A DNA stretch of 64,000 bases from Nibrella saemangeumensis (GTDB taxonomy: Bacteria; Bacteroidota; Bacteroidia; Cytophagales; Spirosomataceae), in the NCBI RefSeq assembly GCF_039541915.1, contig NZ_BAABHD010000084.1, positions 705,553 to 769,552 on the forward strand, in the 5' to 3' direction. Position 1 is the stretch's first letter, and every line of letters starts with the position of its first letter. Both the position numbers and the translations under genes were made by a program. The notes below the pieces were generated by a model, which ran no database searches, was not told where the DNA came from, and saw only the letters and a list, made by a program, of their open reading frames with translations. This document shows positions 1-7,234 of the stretch, in pieces.

Positions 1-312
1 TTCTTTCTTGAAATAATCACCAAACGACCAGTTGCCCAGCATCTCGAACATGGTATGGTGGTAGGTGTCGAAGCCGACATCTTCGAGGTCGTTGTGCTTC
101 CCCGACACCCGCAGGCATTTCTGCGTATCGGCGACGCGTTTGGCCGGTGGTGTTCCGTTGCCCAGGAAGAAGTCCTTGAACTGTGCCATGCCCGAGTTGT
201 TGAACATCAGCGTCGGGTCATTTTTAGCCACCAGCGGGGCCGAAGACACAATCAGGTGCTGCTTGCTCCGGAAAAAGTCTAAGTAATGTTGTCGGATCTC
301 AGAAGAAGTCAT
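1..312 (-). CDS. alaS: Alanine-tRNA ligase, N-terminal part (cut by window edge)
   Basis: The reverse strand encodes the first 104 residues of alanyl-tRNA synthetase, which charges tRNA-Ala in the cytoplasm. The N-terminus reads MTSSEIRQHYLDFF, then SAPLVAKNDPTLMFNNSGM, then FFLG and GFDTYHHTMFEMLGNWSFGDYFKKE in successive blocks; this is the conserved class II catalytic start of AlaS, including the motif around DPTLMFNNSGM. The 3' end lies outside the window. An in-frame ATG one codon upstream (313-315) is equally possible. The gene is divergent from the MerR regulator gene. Identification is from strong motif recognition. Confidence 0.95.
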   Translation of the reverse strand, partial: MTSSEIRQHYLDFFRSKQHLIVSSAPLVAKNDPTLMFNNSGMAQFKDFFLGNGTPPAKRVADTQKCLRVSGKHNDLEDVGFDTYHHTMFEMLGNWSFGDYFKKE

Positions 313-346
313 CATCGTAGTCAATAGTCGGGAAACGACTTTCCCG

Positions 347-354
347 CAAATTTA
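347..354 (-). promoter_or_regulatory. Candidate -7 element for alaS
   Basis: Reverse strand reads TAAATTTG, an exact match to the Bacteroidota -7 consensus TAnnTTTG, about 35 bases upstream of the alaS start. No clear -33 TTTG was found at the expected distance, so support is moderate. Confidence 0.35.
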
Positions 355-398
355 CGCCAAATCTTGTGTTTTACCGTGACAGAACGGAAGTTTGTCGT

Positions 399-737
399 AT
401 GGAGGAGTTGAACAAGCGATACTACGGCATCCGGGAGGTGGCCGATCTGTTTGGCGTTAATATTTCGCGGCTGCGGTTCTACGAAAAGGAGTTTCCGTCG
501 CTGAAACCGCGCAAAAACCGTGCGGGTGATCGGATCTATACGAAAGAGGACATCGAGCACCTGAAAGAAATCTTGAGTTTGGTTGAGGAGAAAGGATATA
601 CCCTGCAGGGTGCACGCGAGTACCTCAAAAATCGATCGGCCACACAGAGCGAAAATGCCAAAATGATTGCCAAATTGCAGGAAATAAAAGGGTTTCTGGA
701 GAACCTGCGGGACGGTATTGGTGCCAGTCAGGATTAA
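399..737 (+). CDS. MerR-family transcriptional regulator
   Basis: A 112-residue cytoplasmic DNA-binding protein. It opens with a winged-helix MerR domain: YYGIREVADLFGVNISRLRF is the helix-turn-helix, followed by the wing residues (RAGDRIYTKEDIEHL) and a C-terminal helical segment for dimerisation. There is no long effector domain, typical of the short MerR proteins often seen in Bacteroidota. I chose ATG at 399; a GTG at 366 in the same frame would add 11 residues that precede the domain and look like leader sequence. It is divergent from alaS. The ligand and targets cannot be read from the sequence. Confidence 0.85.
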   Translation: MEELNKRYYGIREVADLFGVNISRLRFYEKEFPSLKPRKNRAGDRIYTKEDIEHLKEILSLVEEKGYTLQGAREYLKNRSATQSENAKMIAKLQEIKGFLENLRDGIGASQD

Positions 738-766
738 ATTGCTTACGGTTAGTGGGAGAGACAGCG

Positions 767-1891
767 ATGCCGACAGTTCCTTCATTTATAACGTATCTGT
801 ACCTGGCCGGAGCCGTTCAAGGCTTTTTTCTGGCTTTACTGATTGGCTTGAAGAAGAGCGAAAATCAGTTGGCTAACCGACTGCTGGCTATACTGGTATT
901 TGTCTTCAGCTACAACACCCTGTATTATTACCTGACCTATAACCACCTGCTGGATCAGTTTCCGCACCTGCTAAAAACCTCCAGCGGAGCATTTCTCCTG
1001 TTCGGGCCGCTCATCTACCTGTACGTCTATTACTTCTCCAATCCCCAGCCGGCATTCCAGCGCCGGCATCTCGTGCATTTCATTCCCTGGGCGCTGCTGA
1101 TCCTTTACGCGCTGCCGGTGCTGTTGCGCTCAGCCGAAGGCAAGCGGGTATTTATTCGCCACGAAGAACAGATAAACGGTGTGTATCCGTTCGATCCGGT
1201 TATGTTGGGAACGGATGTGCTCATGACGGCGCTCCTGATCTATTACGGACTTGCTATTTACCGGTTGAGCCAGCAGGCTCCCTCAGAGGCTGCTGGTTAT
1301 CTGCGCCGGATCTGGGTATTTTACCTGCTGTTTGCTATCGGAGCCTGGGTATACCGGGTAGGGGTTTCGCTGGGGTTAGGGTATTTTACGCTGGCCGGTC
1401 ATGGCGTTCGCCTGTTTATTGCGGTGGCTATCTATGCACTGGCCTATACGGCCTTCAATCATCCGGATACCCTTTACCGCAAGTCCCGAAAACCCAAGTA
1501 CCAGAAATCGCCCCTGACGTCCAATGACCTCGACCTGTTGGTGAATCGCCTGACCGGCTATATTCAGCAGGAAAAACCATACCTGTCTCCCGAGTTTAAT
1601 CTCGATCAACTCGCTTCGGCTTTGAACGTGCCCCCACAATATGCTTCGCAGGTAATCAACAACCGTATGGGACAGACGTTTTCGGACTACGTGAACGGCC
1701 TCCGGGTGGAAGAAGCAAAGCGGCTGCTGGCCGGTGATGATAAAGTGCTGGCTGTGGCGTTCGATTCAGGTTTCAATAATAAAGTGTCTTTCAACAATGC
1801 GTTTAAGAAAGCAACCGGCCTGACGCCCTCCGAATATCGCCAGCAACTTAAAAAAATGTCGGAAAAAGAGGTAAAACCTGACCAGAATTGA
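767..1891 (+). CDS. Membrane-anchored AraC-family regulator
   Basis: A 374-residue protein with an N-terminal block of about seven hydrophobic segments (residues 5-230; for example a stretch after FITYLYLAGAVQGFF) followed by a C-terminal AraC-type double helix-turn-helix (about 265-365). The HTH region includes FNLDQLASALNVPPQYASQV and FSDYVNGLRVEEAKRLL, and ends with FNNAFKKATGLTPSEYR, which is the AraC signature. This arrangement, a 7TM sensor joined to an AraC domain, is common in Bacteroidota and implies signal reception at the inner membrane. ATG 767 is preferred over an in-frame GTG at 752. Its targets are unknown; the next gene, a retropepsin-like protein, may be co-transcribed. Confidence 0.85.
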   Translation: MPTVPSFITYLYLAGAVQGFFLALLIGLKKSENQLANRLLAILVFVFSYNTLYYYLTYNHLLDQFPHLLKTSSGAFLLFGPLIYLYVYYFSNPQPAFQRRHLVHFIPWALLILYALPVLLRSAEGKRVFIRHEEQINGVYPFDPVMLGTDVLMTALLIYYGLAIYRLSQQAPSEAAGYLRRIWVFYLLFAIGAWVYRVGVSLGLGYFTLAGHGVRLFIAVAIYALAYTAFNHPDTLYRKSRKPKYQKSPLTSNDLDLLVNRLTGYIQQEKPYLSPEFNLDQLASALNVPPQYASQVINNRMGQTFSDYVNGLRVEEAKRLLAGDDKVLAVAFDSGFNNKVSFNNAFKKATGLTPSEYRQQLKKMSEKEVKPDQN

Positions 1892-1952
1892 CGATTTACG
1901 TTTTTACAGGTGCTTGATTTGGGGCAGTATTTACCTTTTAACTATCTGCACC

Positions 1953-2855
1953 ATGACCTGTTTATTCAGAATCACATTGCCCAGCCTGTTGATGGCCCTG
2001 CTCTTTTTCGCCCCTTTTCACCTGCACGCCCAGCCGCTGCCGGGCATTCCGCTGACGGTAACCAACAGCGGTCACCTGGAAATTGAAGCCACCGTTGGGG
2101 GCGTAAAAGGAAAATTCCTGCTCGATACCGGAGCGGGCATGCACGTCTTCTCTAAATCGTTCTTCGATAAAATTGCGTCTGGTACCTCGTTCGCCGGCCG
2201 CTACACAGGCTTCCGGGCGTCGGGTGAGCCGCTCTGGGGGCAACACTACCATATTCCGGAAGTGGTAATCGGGCCCGTAAAAGAAACTGGAGCCGTGGGC
2301 GGATACACTACCGCATTGGACGGTATGGGAATCGACGGTATCATTTCGCTGACGGCTTTTCGCAACCAGCCGTTTACCCTGGATTATGCCAGCAAACAAG
2401 TGGTGTTTGAAACGGCTGCATCACTTTCCCAGCGGGCCAAAACCGGTAAAACCTGGCCCGTTACCATCCGCAGCGACCGGGACAAGATCCTCGAGATATT
2501 TGCCAACGTGCAGGTGAACGACACAACTGTCCTGGAGACACTGCTGGATACCGGGGGTGGTCATTACGTCCGCGTCGACGCTCGTCTGATGCCGAACCTG
2601 GGGGTGAGCAAAAGCGACGAAACGGTGCGGAAGAATCAGCGGGAAAGTCCGTTCACCAAAGGCTTTACCGAAACGGCTTACATCACTCCGGTTAATGTGT
2701 CCTTTAGGCCAGCGGGTATAACCGATGTGGCGTTAGTTAGTCCAAGGGTCATCTTCGGTGAGCCTCTGATTTACGATGCCGTCATGGGCCTAAACTGGCT
2801 GGGTAAGCAGGTAACCATTGATGTGCCCGGAAAGCGGATAGTCATTCAACGATGA
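1953..2855 (+). CDS. Exported retropepsin-like aspartic protease family protein
   Basis: A 300-residue protein with an N-terminal signal peptide ending in HLHAQ, so it is probably exported. Two aspartic-protease-type motifs are visible: FLLDTGAGMHVFS near residue 55 and LLDTGGGHYVRVD near residue 200, and a late YDAVMGLNWL segment near the C-terminus. A single chain with two DTG-like motifs matches the Bacteroidota 'retropepsin-like aspartic protease' or clan AA family. The start at ATG 1953 is chosen because it begins the signal peptide; a longer frame from TTG 1914 adds an unlikely leader. It follows the AraC-like regulator by 61 bases. Proteolytic activity and substrate are not established. 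Confidence 0.75.
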   Translation: MTCLFRITLPSLLMALLFFAPFHLHAQPLPGIPLTVTNSGHLEIEATVGGVKGKFLLDTGAGMHVFSKSFFDKIASGTSFAGRYTGFRASGEPLWGQHYHIPEVVIGPVKETGAVGGYTTALDGMGIDGIISLTAFRNQPFTLDYASKQVVFETAASLSQRAKTGKTWPVTIRSDRDKILEIFANVQVNDTTVLETLLDTGGGHYVRVDARLMPNLGVSKSDETVRKNQRESPFTKGFTETAYITPVNVSFRPAGITDVALVSPRVIFGEPLIYDAVMGLNWLGKQVTIDVPGKRIVIQR

Positions 2856-2884
2856 GGTATTTATAGGCTCACCTATCTATACGT

Positions 2885-2920
2885 GTGCCCTGGTCAGGTA
2901 GCTTTAACCTGCCAGGGCAC
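2885..2920 (+). terminator. Hairpin downstream of the retropepsin-like gene
   Basis: Inverted repeat: GTGCCCTGG plus CAGGT (2885-2899, one bulged T) pairs with ACCTG plus CCAGGGCAC (2907-2920), loop of seven bases. It lacks a clear T-tract, so it may be a terminator or an mRNA 3'-end stabiliser. Confidence 0.55.
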
Positions 2921-3011
2921 TACCTCATAACTTGCTTTTATTGCGGCTAACCAGAAAATTTAAGTAAAATTTAACGGCTTCATATGACGAATTCTGGGGA
3001 ATTTAGCCGCT

Positions 3012-4130
3012 GTGAACAATTCCATCGAAACTCTCCATCAAATTGCGCTGACGCTGGTGCCGGGCGTGGGCGACATTCTGATCCGGCAGCTGGTTAGTTA
3101 TTGCGGCTCGGCTACCGGTGTTTTTCAGGCGTCGTTACCTGCCTTGCGGAAGGTACCAGGTATCGGCGAGGTTACCGCCCGTGCCATTCGTCACCCCGAT
3201 GTGCTGAACGAAGCCGGCAAGGTGCTGGACCGGCTGGAGAAGCTCGGGGCCAGCGCACTGTTTTATACCAGCAAGGAGTATCCAGTCCGGCTGAAAGGGC
3301 TGTATGATGCGCCGGCCCTACTGTATGTAAAAGGTACTATCGACCTCAATGTGGCCCGCACCGTCGGGCTGGTAGGAACACGGCAGGCAACCGAGTACGG
3401 TCGCCGGATCACGGAGGAACTGGTTCAGGCGTTGCAGCCCTACGGAGCCATCGTCATCAGCGGACTGGCCTACGGCATCGATATTGCCGCACACCGGGCT
3501 AGTCTGGCGCACCAACTGCCAACCATTGGCGTAATGGCCAGCGGACTGGACATCATTTACCCGACTGTGCACCAGAAAACTGCTCACGAAATGCTTGCCA
3601 ACGGCGGGCTGGTGACTGAAAACCGGCCGGGCGTAAAGCCGGATGCCCACCTGTTTCCGGCCCGTAACCGGATTATTGCCGGGCTGAGCGATGCGGTGGT
3701 AGTGGTCGAAGCGGCTGCCAAAGGCGGAGCCATCATCACGGCGACCTACGCCAATAATTACCACCGGGAAGTATTTGCCGTGCCCGGCCACCTGAACCAG
3801 ACCTTTTCGCAGGGCTGCAACAAACTGATCCGGGAGAATCGGGCGCAGATCTATACCCGGCCCGCTGACATTATTGAAGCCCTGAACTGGGATCAATCCC
3901 AGACAGCCAGGACACCAGCAACAGAAGCAATGGTCCTGCCGGTTGACTTTACCGAAGAAGAAAGCCAGGTAATAGCCTTGCTGCGACAGCAGACGGATAT
4001 GCACATCGACGACCTGAGCTGGCGTACCCAGATTCCCATGGGACGACTGGCCTCCCTCTTACTGAACCTCGAATTCCGCAACTTCATCCGCACCCTCCCC
4101 GGTAAAAAATACCAGGTGGTGTACGTATGA
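3012..4130 (+). CDS. dprA: DNA-processing protein DprA
   Basis: DprA protects incoming single-stranded DNA and loads RecA during natural transformation. The 372-residue product has an N-terminal HhH/SAM-like region (LTLVPGVGDILIRQL, then VPGIGEVTARAI), a central Rossmann-fold core (VGLVGTRQATEYGRRI, ISGLAYGIDIAAHRA, VMASGLDIIYP, FPARNRIIAGLSDAVVVVEA, GGAIITATYA, VPGHLNQTFSQGCN) and a C-terminal winged-helix DML1-like domain. Length is normal for the family. The start is GTG at 3012. It converges with pyrE, with only 20 bases between the stop codons and no clear terminator. Confidence 0.95.
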   Translation: MNNSIETLHQIALTLVPGVGDILIRQLVSYCGSATGVFQASLPALRKVPGIGEVTARAIRHPDVLNEAGKVLDRLEKLGASALFYTSKEYPVRLKGLYDAPALLYVKGTIDLNVARTVGLVGTRQATEYGRRITEELVQALQPYGAIVISGLAYGIDIAAHRASLAHQLPTIGVMASGLDIIYPTVHQKTAHEMLANGGLVTENRPGVKPDAHLFPARNRIIAGLSDAVVVVEAAAKGGAIITATYANNYHREVFAVPGHLNQTFSQGCNKLIRENRAQIYTRPADIIEALNWDQSQTARTPATEAMVLPVDFTEEESQVIALLRQQTDMHIDDLSWRTQIPMGRLASLLLNLEFRNFIRTLPGKKYQVVYV

Positions 4131-4150
4131 GGAGTTTGCTGACGGTCCTG

Positions 4151-4783
4151 TTAACCCTTAATTCCCTGCCATTCCGCTGGGTTTTGCCGCCAGGCCGCCA
4201 GGGAGGCCAGACTGTTGGGGGCGATGTAGTTAAGCTGTTGCGCTTCCTGAAGCAGTGCTTCGTAATCGCTCAGGCAGAGGAGGGGTACACCGGCCTTCTG
4301 GAAGTTTTCGGCGGCAACGGAAAAGCCATAAGTGAAAATAGCCGCCATACCGATTACCTCAGCGCCTGCCTGCCGGAGCACGTCGACCACCTTTAGCGAA
4401 CTGCCGCCGGTCGAGATCAGGTCTTCAACGACAACAACGTTCCGGCCGGCTTCAAGGCGACCTTCAATCTGGTTACCCATGCCATGCTTTTTGGGCTCCG
4501 GGCGCACGTAACAGTAAGGAAGGTTCAGCACCTCGGCGACCAGGGCTCCCTGGGCAATGCCTGCCGTAGCCACACCGGCGATTACCTCGGCAGAGGCATA
4601 GTGCTCCCGAATGGTGTCGGCGAGTGCATTTTTAATAAAAGTGCGCACCTCCGGGTAGGAGAGTGTAACCCGATTATCACAATAAATCGGCGATTTCCAC
4701 CCTGAACTCCAGGTGAACGGCTCATCCGGCCGCAACTGTACCGCTTTGACATCGAGTAACCGACGGGCAATTTCTTGTTTCAT
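4151..4783 (-). CDS. pyrE: Orotate phosphoribosyltransferase
   Basis: Catalyses the transfer of the PRPP ribose-phosphate to orotate, giving OMP in de novo pyrimidine synthesis. The 210-residue protein shows the substrate region FTWSSGWKSPIYCDNR, the RPEPKKHG loop (flexible catalytic loop) and the PRPP-binding motif VVVVEDLISTGGSS. Length is typical. It is transcribed leftward, 96 bases downstream of the CNNM/CorC-type gene, and converges with dprA. The assignment is firm. Confidence 0.96.
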   Translation of the reverse strand: MKQEIARRLLDVKAVQLRPDEPFTWSSGWKSPIYCDNRVTLSYPEVRTFIKNALADTIREHYASAEVIAGVATAGIAQGALVAEVLNLPYCYVRPEPKKHGMGNQIEGRLEAGRNVVVVEDLISTGGSSLKVVDVLRQAGAEVIGMAAIFTYGFSVAAENFQKAGVPLLCLSDYEALLQEAQQLNYIAPNSLASLAAWRQNPAEWQGIKG

Positions 4784-4879
4784 TGTTTCAGTGTTTCAAC
4801 CGGGCGACCGGTGCCATTTCAGGTTTTACGCTTCCTCGAACCCTTCTGGAACATGAAACGTGAAACCTTAAACAAATTT

Positions 4880-6169
4880 CTACTCTTCTATCACCTTCCT
4901 TACCAGAATTTTGTCGATTCTGCTTTTATCCATATCGATAATCTCGAACTGGTAGGACTGCCACATAAAGGTTTCGCCAGCCTTAGGAATATCTTTCAGG
5001 ATATGCAAAGCGAAGCCGCCAAGGGTGTCAAATCCGGTCAGGTCGCGTCGGTTCTGGGCGGAAATGGTGATATCAAAGTAGTTTATGAACTCATCGAAGG
5101 GCAACTGGGCGTCAATGAGGTAACTGCCGTCTTCCCGCTCCACGATCTCATAATCCGTGTCATCGTCTTCGGAGATATCGCCGACCAGCGCATCCACAAT
5201 GTCATTCAGGGTAACCATGCCAAGTACCCCACCGTATTCATCCACGATTATTCCGACGTACTGCCGCCGTTCGCGGAAACGCTCCAGCACCTGATAGGCG
5301 CGGTTGTTTTCAGGAATGTAGAGTACATCGCGTTTAAAATCGTTTAGTTGATGCAATTCTTCATCGAGGTCTTTGCCCAGCAGGTCTTTGCTGTAGATCA
5401 GGCCAACGACCTCATCGACGCCATCGTTGCACAGCGGGTACACCGAGTGTTTGTACTCCAGAATCTTCTGTTTATTCTCGTCCGGGTCAGCGTCCAGGTC
5501 CAGGTAAATAATTTCCTGGCGGTTGGTCATCAGAGACGTAATTTTGCGGTCGCCGAGGTGAAAAACATTCTGGACAATCTCCTGTTCAATTTCCTCAATG
5601 ACACCCCCGGTGGTGCCTTCCTGAATCAGGCTTTTGATTTCTTCTTCCGTAACCGCATTTTCGTTGGGCTTGATCCGCAGAATTTTGATCAGTAAATCGC
5701 TGGATGTGCCCAGCAGGCTGATAAACGGGGACGTGAGCCGCGATAGCAGATTCATCGGAGCCGCCATGGTTTTGGCAATGCCTTCCGGGTTCGATAGGCC
5801 TATACGTTTCGGCACCAGCTCGCCCAGCACAAGCGATGTATACGTCAGGATAATCAGGACCAGTACGACGGCAATAGACCTGGAGTATGGGGCCAGCGGC
5901 TCAATCTGGGCCACATACGCCTGCATATCGCTGGTAATTTTGTCACCGCTGAAAATACCCAGCAAAATACCGATCAGGGTAATGCCAATCTGAACCGTTG
6001 AGAGAAAGCGATTGGGCGCATTGGCCAGATCCAGCGCAGACTGGGCTTTTTTATCGCCATTTTTGGCTGCGGTTTCGAGTCGTGATTTGCGCGAGGAAAC
6101 CAGCGCGATCTCCGACATTGAAAAAATTCCGTTTAATATGGTAAGCAGCAAAATTATGGCAATTTCCAC
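4880..6169 (-). CDS. Hemolysin-family CNNM/CorC-type membrane protein
   Basis: A 429-residue inner-membrane protein with the three-part CNNM/CorC layout: an N-terminal DUF21 (CNNM) transmembrane domain with about four segments (residues 1-180; starts MEIAIILLLTILNGIFSMSE), a tandem CBS-domain pair (about 200-325; with DPDENKQKILEYKHSVYPL and IIVDEYGGVLGMVTLNDIV), and a C-terminal CorC_HlyC domain (about 340-425). The family is linked to Mg2+/Co2+ transport or membrane-protein biogenesis; the name 'hemolysin' is historical. It is preceded by a good promoter and lies upstream of pyrE on the same strand. Confidence 0.9.
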   Translation of the reverse strand: MEIAIILLLTILNGIFSMSEIALVSSRKSRLETAAKNGDKKAQSALDLANAPNRFLSTVQIGITLIGILLGIFSGDKITSDMQAYVAQIEPLAPYSRSIAVVLVLIILTYTSLVLGELVPKRIGLSNPEGIAKTMAAPMNLLSRLTSPFISLLGTSSDLLIKILRIKPNENAVTEEEIKSLIQEGTTGGVIEEIEQEIVQNVFHLGDRKITSLMTNRQEIIYLDLDADPDENKQKILEYKHSVYPLCNDGVDEVVGLIYSKDLLGKDLDEELHQLNDFKRDVLYIPENNRAYQVLERFRERRQYVGIIVDEYGGVLGMVTLNDIVDALVGDISEDDDTDYEIVEREDGSYLIDAQLPFDEFINYFDITISAQNRRDLTGFDTLGGFALHILKDIPKAGETFMWQSYQFEIIDMDKSRIDKILVRKVIEE

Positions 6170-6192
6170 AAAGGAGTAAGGTTGGCGTACCG

Positions 6193-6222
6193 CAAAAATA
6201 TCAAAACTTTTATCGTGTCAAA
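6193..6222 (-). promoter_or_regulatory. Promoter of the CNNM/CorC-type gene
   Basis: On the reverse strand a TTTG (6222-6219) is followed after 18 bases by TATTTTTG (6200-6193), matching the Bacteroidota -33 TTTG / -7 TAnnTTTG pattern. The start codon is 24 bases further on. Confidence 0.6.
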
Positions 6223-6237
6223 AAATCCGGCTTTTGC

Positions 6238-6245
6238 TAATTTTG
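6238..6245 (+). promoter_or_regulatory. Candidate -7 element for the NUDIX gene
   Basis: TAATTTTG is an exact TAnnTTTG match, 25 bases before the NUDIX start at 6270. The -33 side is weak. It sits back to back with the CNNM-gene promoter. Confidence 0.45.
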
Positions 6246-6269
6246 TTCCTCTAACTGTTCTCGCTCTGC

Positions 6270-6992
6270 ATGATTGTTTTCATTGACGACCGGCCTGTTC
6301 GCCTGACCGGTCCGAAAGTTGCCTCGCGTCACCGTGATACCCGTCATGGTGGTAACCACCTGGAACCGTTTTCCGACTTTGACCAAATTGTGGATGCCCG
6401 GCTGGAAGTCCTGAAAGCTGATGCGCTGCAAGGTCATCTGCTTGTTTTGAATGCTGCACCCCCGACGGTTGAGAAACTGGTGAGTCTGCTTCAGAGTTCA
6501 GACATCAGCCATCTGTCGTCGGTTACCTTGTTTTGCATCGATAAGAAAGCCGCTGAAGAGCGGATGAAGAGCCTTTTTAAAGTGGTAAAAGCGGCTGGGG
6601 GCGTGGTATTTAAAGGAGATCAGATGCTGCTGATGTTCCGCCGGGGTGTCTGGGATTTGCCGAAAGGCAAGCTCGACGACGGTGAATCATCCAAAGCCGG
6701 CGCCATTCGTGAAGTGGAAGAAGAAACCGGGGCGGTAGTCGATTTAGATGATAAAATTTGTACCACCTGGCATACCTATACGTTTAACGACAACCGAATT
6801 CTGAAACGTACCAAATGGTACCGCATGACGTGCCTGGACGAAAGCCATATGGCACCGCAGGAAGAGGAGGATATTGAGCAGCTGGCGTGGATGGACCGCA
6901 AACAGGCGCAACTGGCCCTGACCAACTCGTACAGTTCTATCCGGTACGTGATCGAATCGGTGTTTGAGAAGGAGCCGAAGGAGGACGATTAA
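6270..6992 (+). CDS. NUDIX hydrolase with N-terminal extension
   Basis: A 240-residue protein. The C-terminal half (about 105-230) is a NUDIX fold with the Nudix box GKLDDGESSKAGAIREVEEE followed by TG, which carries the metal-binding REVEEE residues that cleave nucleoside diphosphate derivatives. The first 100 residues (from MIVFIDDRPVRLTG) are not part of the NUDIX fold and I do not recognise them. The gene is divergent from the CNNM/CorC-type gene. The substrate cannot be predicted. No other start is better placed than ATG 6270, which lies right behind a -7 element. Confidence 0.85.
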   Translation: MIVFIDDRPVRLTGPKVASRHRDTRHGGNHLEPFSDFDQIVDARLEVLKADALQGHLLVLNAAPPTVEKLVSLLQSSDISHLSSVTLFCIDKKAAEERMKSLFKVVKAAGGVVFKGDQMLLMFRRGVWDLPKGKLDDGESSKAGAIREVEEETGAVVDLDDKICTTWHTYTFNDNRILKRTKWYRMTCLDESHMAPQEEEDIEQLAWMDRKQAQLALTNSYSSIRYVIESVFEKEPKEDD

Positions 6993-7234
6993 TGACAACT
7001 TGTTTCTGAACTCAACGAAAATAGTTGCCCGTACCGAAAAAGGACGGGCCTATTTGTTTAAATGGCCTAAGACTCAGTATCAGAGAAATTTACCCGAAAA
7101 TCGGTAGTGAAGCTCTGAATTAATTAGTACATTGCTTCTTGGTATCTGGCGCAGTTCACTTTCTGGATTAGATAAACGCTTGTTGGACATTTAGAAAATA
7201 CTAGTAACTCCTCTTGATTAACGACTCAATTTCG

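Noticed and set aside
4785..4866. GTTTCA/TGAAAC repeats between pyrE and the CNNM/CorC-type gene
   Set aside because: Arms match only with an indel; likely ordinary AT-rich spacer, with too little evidence for a regulatory call.
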